Counted from the first letter of the stretch, positions 11,013 through 20,143 are shown. The stretch is 64,000 nucleotides of DNA from Pseudomonas muyukensis (GCF_019139535.1 NZ_CP077073.1:3562501-3626500), one strand, 5' to 3'. The notes: generated from the sequence alone by a model not told the origin. Program-made: numbers and translations.

Positions 11013-11513
11013 TCAGAACGCCAACGCCAGGCTTTGCCGCCCCTCGAGCGCCAGCAGGTACTGCTTGGCCGGCAGGCCGCCGGCAAACCCGGTGAGGCTG
11101 CCCGAAGCGCCGATCACCCGATGGCACGGGGCGATGATCGAGATCGGGTTGCGCCCGTTGGCCGCGCCCACCGCCCGCACCGCGCTGGGGTGGCCGATCT
11201 GCTGGGCGATATCGCGGTAGCTGCGGGTCTGGCCAAAGGGGATGCTCAGCAGCGCCGCCCATACCTGGCGCTGAAATGCCGTGCCGGCGAAATCCAGCGC
11301 GAGGTCGAAGCGTTGGCGCTGCCCGGCGAAGTACTCGCCCAACTGCCGGGCCGTTTCCCGCAAGGTCGGGTGCTGGTCGTCGCGATGCAGCGCGCCCAGG
11401 CGCACCCGGTTCTCTCGCTCCTGCTCCCACAGCACGGCCGCCAGGCATTCGCCGCGCGCGACCAGGGTGAGGGTGCCGACCGGCGATTGCAGCAAGGTGA
11501 AGGCACAGGACAT
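11013..11513 (-). CDS. ogt: methylated-DNA-protein cysteine methyltransferase
   Basis: Suicidal repair protein of 166 residues that moves the alkyl group from O6-alkylguanine in DNA to its own cysteine. The active site IAPCHRVIG has the acceptor Cys130. It is preceded by the helix-turn-helix region IPFGQTRSYRDIAQQIGHPSAVRAVG with its arginine finger. No Ada regulatory domain is present, so this is the Ogt-type constitutive protein. ATG 11513 is used; the extra residues of a longer frame to 11573 do not look like protein. Confidence 0.95.
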   Translation of the reverse strand: MSCAFTLLQSPVGTLTLVARGECLAAVLWEQERENRVRLGALHRDDQHPTLRETARQLGEYFAGQRQRFDLALDFAGTAFQRQVWAALLSIPFGQTRSYRDIAQQIGHPSAVRAVGAANGRNPISIIAPCHRVIGASGSLTGFAGGLPAKQYLLALEGRQSLALAF

Positions 11514-11615
11514 GGACAGGCTCCGGGCAGTGGCTGATCGAGGCACTCTACCCAGGCCGGGGTGGATGCGCACTCGGTTTCTTGCTCTGGCAGCGTTTCT
11601 TGGTCGCGCCGTACA

Positions 11616-11780
11616 CTAGTGTGGTGTTTTGCAAATACGACCAATAATTCGCGAGTGATTTTTGTGCCCAAGCAAGGCGTCGCGACGAGTCGTAGCCCAG
11701 CTACGGCGAGGAGCGACAACGCAGCATGGGCGCAAAAAGCACCGTGAATTGTGGTCGTTATTTGTGAAACACCACACTAG
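11616..11780 (+). mobile_element. 165-bp MITE-like non-autonomous element, copy 1
   Basis: The element starts CTAGTGTGGTGTTT and ends AAACACCACACTAG, a perfect 14-bp terminal inverted repeat that continues imperfectly for about 20 bp more (TGCAAATACGACCA against TGGTCGTTATTTGTG). The interior has no gene and contains a self-complementary stretch around GTCGTAGCCCAGCTACGGCG. A second copy in the opposite orientation lies at 18101-18260 and aligns along its full length. No transposase is encoded. It lies between ogt and the GNAT gene, and its end is about 30 bp before the GNAT start, so it may carry that gene's promoter region. Confidence 0.8.
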
Positions 11781-11811
11781 CTTGCCACTGGTCTTGCCAA
11801 GGATGAATAAA

Positions 11812-12354
11812 GTGCCCTCGCCCAACCCGCAGATTACCCTCGAACGCTTTGCCGAAGCCCATGTGCCAGGCGTCACCGCGCTGTACAACGAAGCGGCGGT
11901 ATGCCGCCAGGTCCTGCAGATGCCTTTTCAGGCGGCCGATGCCTGGCGCAGGCGCCTGACAGGGGACAGCGAACGGCACTTGCAATTGGTGGCGCTGCAC
12001 CAGGGCCAGGTCATCGGCAATATCGGCCTCGAGCAAGTGAGCCGGGTGCGGCGCATGCATGCCGGCGTGCTGGGCATGGGCGTTGCCACGGCCTGGCAGG
12101 GCCAGGGCATCGGCTCACGGCTGTTGGCGGGCGCACTGGAGGTTGCCGACAACTGGATGAACCTGGCGCGCCTCGAGCTCACCGTCTATGCCGACAATGA
12201 AGCCGCCCAGGCGCTGTACCGCAAGTTCGGCTTCGAGGTCGAGGGCCGTCTGCGCGACTATGCGGTGCGCGACGGCCAGCTGGTCGATGCCCTGTACATG
12301 GCGCGGTTGCGCCGCCCGGCGGCGCCTCAATCGAAGAACTGCATGCCCTCGTAG
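11812..12354 (+). CDS. GNAT-family N-acetyltransferase
   Basis: Acetyl-CoA-dependent acetyltransferase of about 180 residues. The GNAT motif A region is [19 protein letters not shown], with the pyrophosphate-binding Q/R-x-x-G-x-G/A signature, and motif B is [17 protein letters not shown]. The pattern is close to the RimJ/RimL or PhnO-like subgroup; the substrate is unknown. GTG 11812 has AAGGA about seven bases upstream and is preferred; ATG 11803 overlaps that ribosome site. Its 3' end overlaps fosA by 28 nt on the opposite strand. Confidence 0.88.
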   Translation: MPSPNPQITLERFAEAHVPGVTALYNEAAVCRQVLQMPFQAADAWRRRLTGDSERHLQLVALHQGQVIGNIGLEQVSRVRRMHAGVLGMGVATAWQGQGIGSRLLAGALEVADNWMNLARLELTVYADNEAAQALYRKFGFEVEGRLRDYAVRDGQLVDALYMARLRRPAAPQSKNCMPS

Positions 12355-12737
12355 GGCTTGGCCCGGCAAGCCGCCAGCCTGGAGCGCAGGTCACCGACAT
12401 GGGCTTCGAGCTGGTGGCCGTCAGGGTCGAGAAAGTACAGCGACTCGCCCTCGCTGGTGTCCTGCTTCCACAGCGCTACACCGGCCTCGCGCAAGCGTTG
12501 CGCGAAAGCGCTGAAGTGCTGCTGGGTGATCGAGAACGCATAGTGGGTGTAGTTGCGCTGCAGGTCTTGGGCCTGGACCTGGTCGAGCGCCAGGCACAGC
12601 CACAGATCCCCCAGGCTCAGGTAGGCGCCCCGGGCCCAACGAGCCTCGAGCCTGAAGCCCAGCACCTGGTGGTAGAAATCGACACTGCGCGGCAATTGAG
12701 CGACCGCCAGGGTCAGGTGATTGAAACCGGCCAGCAT
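12327..12737 (-). CDS. fosA: fosfomycin-resistance glutathione transferase FosA
   Basis: Mn-dependent enzyme of the vicinal-oxygen-chelate fold that opens the epoxide of fosfomycin with glutathione. The 136 residues match the FosA family. The metal ligands are in the expected places: His7 in FNHLTL, His65 in YTHYAF and Glu111 in HQLEAHVG. The potassium-loop motif SEGES lies at 95-99. Chromosomal fosA genes of this type are common in Pseudomonas. The gene is transcribed alone, with an REP-like repeat fragment just upstream of its start. Confidence 0.94.
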   Translation of the reverse strand: MLAGFNHLTLAVAQLPRSVDFYHQVLGFRLEARWARGAYLSLGDLWLCLALDQVQAQDLQRNYTHYAFSITQQHFSAFAQRLREAGVALWKQDTSEGESLYFLDPDGHQLEAHVGDLRSRLAACRAKPYEGMQFFD

Positions 12738-12748
12738 GGCAAATCCCT

Positions 12749-12804
12749 GTAGGAGCCGGACTTGCCGGCGAGGCTGACCACGCGCCCTGGCGTGTTCGCC
12801 GCGA
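12749..12804. repeat. degenerate REP fragment upstream of fosA
   Basis: GTAGGAGCCGGACTTGCCGG matches the left arm of the 107-bp units, and CGTGTTCGCCGCGAC echoes the inverted right arm. The rest of the 321-bp gap 12738-13058 holds nothing I can assign apart from a probable promoter and the ribosome site of the next gene. Confidence 0.6.
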
Positions 12805-13058
12805 CTTTACCCAGAGGAGGGTTCACCAAACAAGCCGTTTCACCCCCGCCCCTCATGACGCAACGCCGCTCATGCAATATTTGGCAACATCCTCGCGGCC
12901 TGCCACCATGAAACCGAACGGATCCAATGCTGTCCCATTGCCATCGGTAACGGCAGAGGTTGTTGCAACGGGCCAGCCCCGGACGGCCTCGAGCCCTGGG
13001 TTACCGGCGGGTGCAGCAAATGCCGCCCTTTATTTTTCAAGGCTGAAAAGAGCGAATC

Positions 13059-13871
13059 ATGAAACAGAATCTTCTCCTCGTGGCCGTGTGTGCCGCCCTC
13101 CTCCAGGCCTGCACTTCGGCTTCCACCCCACACGAAGGATCGCCCTCGATGCCTGCAACCAGCGCCACTGTCGCCACCCAGCCGGCACTCCCGGCCTATT
13201 ACTGGACCCTGGTGTCGGCCACCGACGCCTCGGGCAAGCCCATCGCCGCCCTGGCCAAGGGTGTCGAGCGCAAGTTGCGGCTGACCTTCGGCGAACAGAA
13301 CCTGAACATCAGCGGCGGCTGCAACGGCCAGTTCGGTGGCTACAGCTACCAGGACGGCGTGCTCAAGGTGCAGTCCCTCGCCTCGACCCTGATGGCGTGC
13401 GAAAAGAGCCTGATGGACCTGGACGCCCAGATCGGCCGCCTGCTTAAAGGTGACCTGCGTACCGCCATCAGCGGCCAGACTCCGGAGCCAGTGCTGCAGC
13501 TGACCACCCAGGACGGCGCGGTCCTCAAGTTCCAGGGCGAGGCCACCCCAGAGACCCGCTACGGCAGCAAGGGCGAGATCAAGTTCCTGGAAGTGGCCGC
13601 CAAGACCGTCAAGTGCAGCCACCCGCTGATCCCGAACTACCAGTGCCTGCAAGTGCGCGAGCGCCGCTATGACGACGCCGGCCTGCAACTGCCGACCCAG
13701 GACACCTGGCACCCGCTGTACCAGTCCATCGAGGGCTATGAGCACCAGGACGGTGTGCGCAACGTATTGCGGGTGAAGCAGTACGCGTGGAAGAACGCCC
13801 CCGCCGACGCACCCTCGCAGGTCTATGTCCTGGACCTGGTGGTCGAGCAGGACGCTTCGGGCAAGCGTTGA
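13059..13871 (+). CDS. META/DUF4377 lipoprotein
   Basis: Envelope lipoprotein of 270 residues. The signal peptide ends in the lipobox LLQAC (Cys at about residue 18). Residues ~45-150 form a META/HslJ domain with the family hallmark NISGGCNGQFGGY and later STLMACEKSLMDLD. Residues ~175-265 are a DUF4377 domain (CLQVRERRYDDAG, then YEHQDGVRNVLRVKQY). META proteins are linked to heat-shock and stress tolerance of the envelope (HslJ), but the exact role is unknown. A hairpin at 13881-13905 follows the stop. Confidence 0.9.
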   Translation: MKQNLLLVAVCAALLQACTSASTPHEGSPSMPATSATVATQPALPAYYWTLVSATDASGKPIAALAKGVERKLRLTFGEQNLNISGGCNGQFGGYSYQDGVLKVQSLASTLMACEKSLMDLDAQIGRLLKGDLRTAISGQTPEPVLQLTTQDGAVLKFQGEATPETRYGSKGEIKFLEVAAKTVKCSHPLIPNYQCLQVRERRYDDAGLQLPTQDTWHPLYQSIEGYEHQDGVRNVLRVKQYAWKNAPADAPSQVYVLDLVVEQDASGKR

Positions 13872-13880
13872 CAGCCCCCC

Positions 13881-13905
13881 GGCAGGCCATCGTCCATGGC
13901 CTGCC
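13881..13905 (+). terminator. hairpin after the META gene
   Basis: GGCAGGCCAT and ATGGCCTGCC form a perfect 10-bp stem with a 5-nt loop, 10 nt after the stop codon. There is no T-run, so termination would be weak or factor-assisted. Confidence 0.5.
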
Positions 13906-13990
13906 GCCTCACCCCGCGGGCAATGAGCGGGGTCACCTGTGCGGGTGCGCGCCCATGCCCAAGCCTCGCCTCACATCGCTGTGAATGCCT

Positions 13991-14320
13991 TCAATCCAGG
14001 CAGGCTTTAGCGGCCTGGCGCAGGTGGTTGGTCGACAGGAAGCTGCCTTTGTAGAACGTGGCGCGACTGCCATCGTGGGATTTGACGACTTCCAGCACAT
14101 CATCGGAGGTCACCGAGCTGGACGCGGTGATTCGATAACCATTGGAAATCGATTTCTGCGTGGTCTGCGGCGCCAACGCCTGCCACTTGGGCAGCACACA
14201 GGCGGCATATGCCTCTGGGGTTTTGCGGGTGAGTTTGCTACCGGTTGGCTCGCCGGGGGTAGCGCAGCCTGCAAGGGAAGCAAGCACGGTCGAGCAAACA
14301 AGAATACGAAAAATTAGCAT
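13991..14320 (-). CDS. small lipoprotein, unknown
   Basis: A 109-residue envelope lipoprotein. The signal peptide (ILVCSTVLASLAGC) ends in a clear lipobox LAGC. The mature part contains ATFYKGSFLSTNHLRQAAKACLD and a second pair of cysteines that could form a disulfide. ATG 14320 is used; GTG 14335 is an alternative with no better ribosome site. I do not recognise the family. Base composition is more AT-rich than the genes to the left. Confidence 0.65.
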   Translation of the reverse strand: MLIFRILVCSTVLASLAGCATPGEPTGSKLTRKTPEAYAACVLPKWQALAPQTTQKSISNGYRITASSSVTSDDVLEVVKSHDGSRATFYKGSFLSTNHLRQAAKACLD

Positions 14321-14515
14321 TTGCAATTGATCCACATGAACTGCCGGATTCTAACAATTGCCGTCAAGGACCGCCAACCAACCAAAGTAGACAGCCTCAG
14401 GGAATGCCAACGCTCGGAACATCGCGCGCCAGCAGTAGCGCATGACAGGCTATCAGAATCGTCTGATTAACCAGCGGTAGATCTGCACGTAACTTTGAAG
14501 CTTTATATATCGAGC

Positions 14516-14815
<300 letters not shown>

Positions 14816-14870
14816 CAGTAACGGCTGACTGTTCTCTTTCTCTCGACAACTGGTTAACTATCGGTGACTC

Positions 14871-15827
14871 ATGAAAAATAAATCAGCACGCTTCAACCGT
14901 CTTACCATTACCCTGCTCTACTTATTCGCCGGCCTCGCCACTCATGCGCAGGCGTTTACCGTGACTGCCGCGGGTGCGACGATAGAAGGCGACATGATAC
15001 GCTACAACTTCATCATCAGTGATTGGTCAACCTTCGACTCCAGCAGAGGCGTTTGCGAGCAAGAGCCGGGCGTTACAACTTGCAATATCCACACTGGCAC
15101 CTGGCGTTACTCAACCGGGGTGGGGACCGGCGCCTTTCCCACCAGCGGTACGCGATCGTGGCGAATACCGACCCGCTCGGGATCAACACTGGGAAGCATG
15201 TTGACGGACCTACAAAAAGAAGGGTTTTACGTGCCCCTCAGAACCTCTATTGTTATCCCCGCCTCTGTGGATGTGAGCGATGCGTGTGCCGGGCTGACCT
15301 CGTCAAGAACGGGGCCTAGTATCGGTGGGGGCATTGGCAAGTTCGGTCCATGTTTACGCTTGGCCAACATGAAGCCGCCTGCACCCACTTGCGAAACACC
15401 CGACGTGAAAGTTGAGTTGGGCGACTACTCCACTCGAGACTTCCCGCGCTATGGCGACTTCACACTGCCCAAAGCATTCAACCTGCTAATGAACAACTGC
15501 ACCACCACGGTCAAGAAAGTCTCGTACACCCTGTCCGCCAACCCGACCGCACCTGCTGTAAACGCCGCCCAGGGCATCGTTGCGCTCAATAGCGCTTCAA
15601 CCGCAAAAGGCATTGCCCTGCAACTGCTCGACAGCAATCAGAACCCCATCCAGCTCGACAAGAACTACAGTTTCAACGAGCTGACCGCGGGCGGTGGCAA
15701 TTTCTCGATCCCGCTCAATGCCCGGTATATACGCACGCTGCCCAACGCTGGCGCAGGCACGCAAGACAAGGGCGTGACGGGCGGCACGGCCAACACCGAG
15801 GTCACTTTCATCATGAGCTATCTGTGA
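14871..15827 (+). CDS. orphan type-1-like fimbrial adhesin
   Basis: Secreted protein of 318 residues with a signal peptide (cleaved near THAQA). Residues ~30-170 are a cysteine-containing N-terminal region (CEQEPGVTTC, later DACAG) that could be a receptor-binding domain. Residues ~175-318 fit a pilin domain of the chaperone-usher class, with a cysteine pair (CETPDVKVEL, MNNC) and a C-terminus ending NTEVTFIMSYL, the donor-strand-accepting end typical of FimH-like tip adhesins. No usher, chaperone or major pilin gene is nearby. AT-rich flanks and the phase-variable-looking gene just upstream suggest acquired DNA. Confidence 0.75.
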   Translation: MKNKSARFNRLTITLLYLFAGLATHAQAFTVTAAGATIEGDMIRYNFIISDWSTFDSSRGVCEQEPGVTTCNIHTGTWRYSTGVGTGAFPTSGTRSWRIPTRSGSTLGSMLTDLQKEGFYVPLRTSIVIPASVDVSDACAGLTSSRTGPSIGGGIGKFGPCLRLANMKPPAPTCETPDVKVELGDYSTRDFPRYGDFTLPKAFNLLMNNCTTTVKKVSYTLSANPTAPAVNAAQGIVALNSASTAKGIALQLLDSNQNPIQLDKNYSFNELTAGGGNFSIPLNARYIRTLPNAGAGTQDKGVTGGTANTEVTFIMSYL

Positions 15828-15892
15828 TACCGCAGCAGGGCTGATCAGCAGCTGTTGTCATGCACCAAGCCTGCGCGCCTTGTGCTGCGAAA

Positions 15893-15909
15893 GGGCTGCA
15901 AAGCAGCCC
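15893..15909 (+). terminator. hairpin downstream of the adhesin gene
   Basis: GGGCTGC and GCAGCCC form a 7-bp stem with an AAA loop, about 65 nt after the adhesin stop. There is no T-run. The rest of 15828-16082 shows nothing assignable. Confidence 0.4.
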
Positions 15910-16082
15910 CCGGCAACCTTGAATTGAAGCAGCCACATGCCAAATAATCGCCAAGGCCCTGAACGGGCTGCCCTATCGCACTAGTATCTCCACCCGACAC
16001 GGCGCCATGGCGCAGATCAGCTAGTTGAGTGGGTATCGTCCGCGACCGTCCCCCTCAAGCCAACGCAAGGAAGCAATTTGGC

Positions 16083-16409
16083 ATGAACGCCATGCAAACA
16101 CTGGGCATGATCTTGCTGGCATCGACCAGCGCTGCAGCCGTGGCACACGAAACCGATGACCCCATCGAAAGAGCGGTGCTCAGCACGACACTGATCCCCT
16201 CCCTCATTGTTGGCGGCACCACGGCACTGACGGTCTATGGTCCTTCGAGCCTGAAATCGGCAAAGTCCGATGCGCTCGCATTCATCGGCTCAAGCGGCAA
16301 GATCCGCGGCGCTCAATTTGAGCAAGCGGTTCGTGACTACCGCTCCACCCCCGGCTTGGCACCTATGTCGGATGAGCAATTGGCCCTGGCAATCGCAACA
16401 TCGCGCTGA
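16083..16409 (+). CDS. DUF2388 exported protein
   Basis: A 108-residue protein with a signal peptide (cleaved near SAAAVAHE). The C-terminal half fits the DUF2388 pattern common in Pseudomonas: SLKSAKSDALAFIGSSGKIRGAQFEQAVRDYR and LAPMSDEQLALAIA. ATG 16083 is chosen because an AAGGAAG lies upstream and the encoded start is a proper signal peptide; a longer frame to 16029 hides it. The family function is unknown. The gene stands alone between the adhesin and a convergent cupin gene. Confidence 0.75.
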   Translation: MNAMQTLGMILLASTSAAAVAHETDDPIERAVLSTTLIPSLIVGGTTALTVYGPSSLKSAKSDALAFIGSSGKIRGAQFEQAVRDYRSTPGLAPMSDEQLALAIATSR

Positions 16410-16421
16410 GGCCTGCCCGCC

Positions 16422-16721
16422 TCATGGCGCGTCCACGAGCAAGAGTGTCCCATGGCTGCCTTCGAGCACTCGGTGTTGCTTCCCGGCAGGAACGATATGA
16501 AGATCCCCCGCGCCCATGGCGATCACCTCACCTTCTACTTCCAGGTGCATCTGCCCGTCGATCAGCACCAAGGCCTCGTCGAACTCGCTATGGACCTCAT
16601 AGGGCGTACCCTGCACATCCATGCGAATGACTTTGAGGTTGGCGCCCCCTGCGCGACCCAACAAGCGCGAGCGCCACGTGCTGGGGAGCAAAGCAGCTGC
16701 CTGGACTAAATTCGTTGCCAT
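16422..16721 (-). CDS. single-domain cupin protein
   Basis: A 99-residue cupin. The conserved beta-barrel motifs are visible: HSEFDEALVLIDGQMHLEVEGE for motif 1 and GAGDLHIVPAGKQHRV for motif 2, with histidine and glutamate at the metal-binding places. ATG 16721 has GGGGGAA upstream. The start lies 87 bp beyond the 3' end of the MFS gene on the same strand, so the two may be cotranscribed. The role is unknown; small cupins of this type are often mannose-isomerase-like or regulatory. It is unrelated to the cupin of the hydrazine-type cluster at 26963. Confidence 0.85.
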   Translation of the reverse strand: MATNLVQAAALLPSTWRSRLLGRAGGANLKVIRMDVQGTPYEVHSEFDEALVLIDGQMHLEVEGEVIAMGAGDLHIVPAGKQHRVLEGSHGTLLLVDAP

Positions 16722-16808
16722 GTTTCCCCCGCTTGCAGATGTCATGCCTGGGCAGTCTAGAGGGGTGACCAAGGTAGGCATAAGACGCATTACGCATAGT
16801 CATAGACC

Positions 16809-18017
16809 TCACTGGCCGTTAGGGGGGGATTTGGCTGAGGCGCGATGCAGCACCTTCGGCGAACCTCCAAACACCATCAACAGCACGACAAACAGCACCC
16901 CCGCCACACCGACTGAAACCACCAGGCCTTGATCACCTATCGCGCCAATCGCTGCACCGGTGGCAATCGGGCCGGCGATACTGCCCAAGGTGTAGCACAA
17001 GGCAATGGCGGTCATGGCCGTCGATAACTGGTGTTCCTCGACCCGATCACCGGCCTCGATCACCGCCAGCGTATTCATGCCGCCGATGGCGCCACCCCAG
17101 ACAAACACCATCAGCGCGGCAAGCCAGGGCGTGTGTGCCCACAGCGCAATCAGCAGCGCGCCTGCGACCAGCAGCACCGCGCAAAACAACTGCGCGGTCT
17201 TGTAAGCACTGCGGTCGGCCACCCAGCCAATGGGGAGTTGCAGCACCGTGCCACCCGCACCGAATGCCGACAGCAGTAGCGTGGCAAGGCCGAGCAGGTA
17301 ACCCGCCGTCAAGGCATAGCTGGCGAGAAAAGTCACTGCGGACGTTTCGCCATACCCGGCAATGAAAGCTGCGCACAGCGCCAGGGGAATTCGACGAACA
17401 ACACGCCATGGCGACTTGCTCCGCCGAGCACCAGGCCTCACTGCCGCCGCCCTCAAGCTCCAGCCGACGATACCCGAGGCACCGGCGAGCCCCGCGCCGG
17501 CATAGTAGGCAAGTGCATTGTCGACGCCGAACAACGACAGCAGCAGCGGACCCAGCGCAATACCCAGGCCCATCAGGGTTTCATGAATCCCTATGGCTCG
17601 GCCTCTCTGGTTTTTCTGCGCAACCAGCACTATCCAGGTATCGCTGGCGATCCAGCGCAAAATAAGCCCGACGCCCAGCATGAAGTTCAACGCGAACAGC
17701 AGCATCGGGCTGTGGCTGACGGACATGCCGAGCACAGCGACCACGGTCAAGGCAGCACTGATCATCACCGCCCCGGGCAGCCCTAGCAGCATCAGCAATC
17801 GCGGAACCATGCGATAAAGCAAAACAATGGCCAGCCATGAAGCGCTCACTACCAGCCCGATCACCTCCGGCGCATGCCCCATGCGCTGCATCGACAAGGA
17901 CAGCAGCGGTGTGATGGTGCCTATCTGCACAACCTGCGAGAGCGCCGACAAGAGGTTGATCCTGGCCAGCACACGCCACCGCTGCCGAGCGCTGAATTCA
18001 ATGGCGGGATTTTCCAC
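16809..18017 (-). CDS. MFS transporter
   Basis: Inner-membrane transporter of 402 residues with about twelve hydrophobic segments and the major-facilitator loop motif WVADRSAYKTAQL between the two halves. The N-terminal half has MLGVGLILRWIASDTWIV and a following IGIHETLMGLG that recall YcaD/MFS_1 members. GTG 18017 is chosen because GAAGG lies seven bases upstream; TTG 18035 is possible. The substrate is unknown. The downstream gene on the same strand is a small cupin. Confidence 0.88.
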   Translation of the reverse strand: MENPAIEFSARQRWRVLARINLLSALSQVVQIGTITPLLSLSMQRMGHAPEVIGLVVSASWLAIVLLYRMVPRLLMLLGLPGAVMISAALTVVAVLGMSVSHSPMLLFALNFMLGVGLILRWIASDTWIVLVAQKNQRGRAIGIHETLMGLGIALGPLLLSLFGVDNALAYYAGAGLAGASGIVGWSLRAAAVRPGARRSKSPWRVVRRIPLALCAAFIAGYGETSAVTFLASYALTAGYLLGLATLLLSAFGAGGTVLQLPIGWVADRSAYKTAQLFCAVLLVAGALLIALWAHTPWLAALMVFVWGGAIGGMNTLAVIEAGDRVEEHQLSTAMTAIALCYTLGSIAGPIATGAAIGAIGDQGLVVSVGVAGVLFVVLLMVFGGSPKVLHRASAKSPPNGQ

Positions 18018-18100
18018 AGGCGCACCTTCAAGCAACGGTAGTTCGGCAAGTGGCGCTTGCCACTCAAGCGTTGCCGCACTTGCGTACGGCCGGCCCTCGT

Positions 18101-18260
18101 CTGGTGTTTGACAAATAACGGCTCTGGTCCACGGTGCTTTTTGCGCTCATGCCGCGTTGTCGTTCCTCGCCGTAGCGGGGCTGCGATTCGTCGCGACGCC
18201 TTGCTTGAGCACAGAAATCACGCGCGCATGATGGGACGTACTTGCAAAACACCACACCAG
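18101..18260 (-). mobile_element. 160-bp MITE-like non-autonomous element, copy 2
   Basis: Inverted relative to the copy at 11616-11780 and alignable along the whole length. Shared blocks include CAAGCAAGGCGTCGCGACGA and GCGCAAAAAGCACCGTG. Read on the minus strand it begins CTGGTGTGGTGTTTTGCAA and ends TTTGTCAAACACCAG. The ends are less perfect than in copy 1 (the inner GTG of one terminus is missing). It sits between the MFS start and the 3' end of the NmrA gene. Confidence 0.78.
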
Positions 18261-18285
18261 GTGACAAAGGCCATGACTCAAGCGC

Positions 18286-19380
18286 CTACAAGGCGCCCGA
18301 GCGACCGTCTTCGAGCATTTTCAGCAGCGGTGGCGACTTGAAGCAGTTCTCTGGCTGGACCCGCGCCCACAAGCCGCCCTGCCCCAGCTCCCGCCCCCGT
18401 TGATCTGCCCGTGCCAACCACGCCTCGACGCTGCTGATGCGGTTCGGGTGGATCTCATCCAGCAGGGCATAATCGCGCTGGATGATGTTGTGTTTCCAGA
18501 CATTCCAGAACCCGGTGAAATTATCACCGAAGCTCATCGTGCTCTTGTCGTTCGGGTCGGCGTTATACCCGGTCGGCAAGCCAGCCACCATCTGTAGCGG
18601 GCCGTGCCAGTAGGTGTCCAGGTCGGTGTCGATGTAGCGCGCTGGGTGGCCGGTCACCCGCTCGAACGCCTCGGCCAGCTTCTGGTACTCGACGTGTTCG
18701 ATGGCGACCTCCAGGTTCATGCCGTTGGCGCGCTCGGGGTTGTCGAACAACCAGCGGACATAGTGCCCGCAGTCCTCGAGCGCCACATGGGGAACGGCAC
18801 CGCTGCCCAGTGGCACTCGCCAGGTGACGACACCCTCCTCGACCGCGGGCGTCATCGGCGTCATCGGCGAGACGGCCATCTCCATGTAAGGCCCCGTGGT
18901 GAACAGCGCAGCGCCCATGCGCGCCTGGTTGAACCCGTTCTGAAACAGGATCCACTCACCGATGCGACCCTTGCCGTCATAGTGGCCGGTACGGAATTTC
19001 GAATCGTAGCCCGCCTTCTTCAACGCGTAGTCGAGATTCCCATACACGAAAAACTTGATCCCTTCTTCAATGGCGATCTCATAGCAACGCATCGCCCAGT
19101 AGACCTCGGTCTTCTCCCCGGTGTTGAAACCATCCAGGTTCACGTACGCGCCATCGCAGCCGCGAAAGCCCTCGCGCAGCACCGCTTCGTCGGCGAAGGT
19201 GCCCTTGACGATGGACACATTGCCCAGCTCGAGCAGGGCCTTCGCCCGCCGCGAGCCTGGGTCGCGGCTAAGGGCGCGCACGGCATATTTTCTGTCGGCG
19301 ACCAGGCCGCTGATGACCGGCAGGCCCTGGGCCCCGGTGCCACCTATGACAAAAATCCTGGAAGTGGAGTAAGCGGACAT
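18286..19380 (-). CDS. NmrA-like NAD(P)-binding protein
   Basis: Rossmann-fold protein of 364 residues, atypical SDR class. The nucleotide-binding motif GGTGAQGLPV is at residues 12-21, followed by VRALSRDPGSRRA, which fits NADP preference. There is no classical Tyr-x-x-x-Lys pair, as expected for NmrA/HSCARG-type redox sensors or quinone-reductase-like members. ATG 19380 has GAGGA upstream. It is divergent from an HxlR regulator 227 bp away; NmrA-like/HxlR pairs respond to redox or electrophile stress in other bacteria, which I infer here too. Confidence 0.85.
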   Translation of the reverse strand: MSAYSTSRIFVIGGTGAQGLPVISGLVADRKYAVRALSRDPGSRRAKALLELGNVSIVKGTFADEAVLREGFRGCDGAYVNLDGFNTGEKTEVYWAMRCYEIAIEEGIKFFVYGNLDYALKKAGYDSKFRTGHYDGKGRIGEWILFQNGFNQARMGAALFTTGPYMEMAVSPMTPMTPAVEEGVVTWRVPLGSGAVPHVALEDCGHYVRWLFDNPERANGMNLEVAIEHVEYQKLAEAFERVTGHPARYIDTDLDTYWHGPLQMVAGLPTGYNADPNDKSTMSFGDNFTGFWNVWKHNIIQRDYALLDEIHPNRISSVEAWLARADQRGRELGQGGLWARVQPENCFKSPPLLKMLEDGRSGAL

Positions 19381-19486
19381 CGTGGGTTCCTCGGTGTTGA
19401 GTGAACGTAGCGATTGCTGTGCAAGCGACAACTTGCGAGGTGATCCGGCCCTGCGCCATCCAGGCCCCGATCGCTACTGGCAAGCA

Positions 19487-19561
19487 GTGACTCTTATAAT
19501 AGGAGTCACTTGTGCAATTGCGCAATCTGTTCTTCACCACCTGGCGGACGACTCTTATAAT
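19487..19561. promoter_or_regulatory. divergent NmrA/HxlR control region
   Basis: GTGACTC and GAGTCAC (19487-19493, 19503-19509) form a 7-bp inverted repeat around TTATAATAG. The 12-mer GACTCTTATAAT recurs exactly at 19489-19500 and 19550-19561, 61 bp apart. Both copies contain TATAAT, so operator and -10 overlap. This is a likely binding site for the HxlR regulator controlling both genes. Confidence 0.55.
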
Positions 19562-19606
19562 CAGACCCACCTGACAACCACCTCGGTGCCCCCTGGGAAA
19601 TGATTC

Positions 19607-20143
19607 ATGCGCTCAAAAGGTTTTGACGGAATGGTGTGCCCGATCGCTGGCGTCATGGCGGCGATCGGTGATCGCTGGGGTTTGCTGATCCTTCGCGACC
19701 TTGTCCTGGGGATCAGCCGATACGATGACTTTCGCCGATCCTCCGGGGTGACCAACGCCACCCTCAGTGACCGGCTCAAGCACCTGGAAGGCAATGGCCT
19801 GGTCGAACGGCGGCGTTACCAACTGAATCCGGAGCGGTTCGAGTACCTGCTGACCGCGCAAGGTCGGCAACTCGCCCCACTGATGCTGGTACTGGCCCAG
19901 ATCGGCGATCGCCTGGAGGTGTCCGGTGCGGCGGCGGCGCCCCTGAAGTTTGTCAGCCGCAAAACAGGCGCCAGCGTGAACTGGGGCTTTTTCGATCAGC
20001 AAACGGGAGAACCCTTGGCGCCGCTGGACATCGCCATCGAGGCAGGCCCAGGCGCGGACGACCTGATGCACTGGCGGCTAACGCAAGCCAAGCAGCGCCA
20101 GGGGCAGAACCAGGCGGAGGACGCAGATCGGCGTGATAACTGA
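19607..20143 (+). CDS. HxlR-family winged-helix regulator
   Basis: Transcriptional regulator of 178 residues. The N-terminal 100 residues are an HxlR winged helix: a conserved cysteine in GMVCPIAGVMAAIGDRWGLLILRDL, then GVTNATLSDRLKHLEGNGLVERR. Cys11 is in the position used for electrophile or redox sensing in HypR/YodB-like relatives. An extra C-terminal ~75 residues resemble the small-molecule-binding tail of longer HxlR proteins. It is divergent from the NmrA-like gene, which it probably controls. Confidence 0.9.
   Translation: MRSKGFDGMVCPIAGVMAAIGDRWGLLILRDLVLGISRYDDFRRSSGVTNATLSDRLKHLEGNGLVERRRYQLNPERFEYLLTAQGRQLAPLMLVLAQIGDRLEVSGAAAAPLKFVSRKTGASVNWGFFDQQTGEPLAPLDIAIEAGPGADDLMHWRLTQAKQRQGQNQAEDADRRDN

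Noticed and set aside
11616..11780. Insertion sequence
   Set aside because: It is only 165 bp and has no transposase frame, so it is treated as a non-autonomous element.
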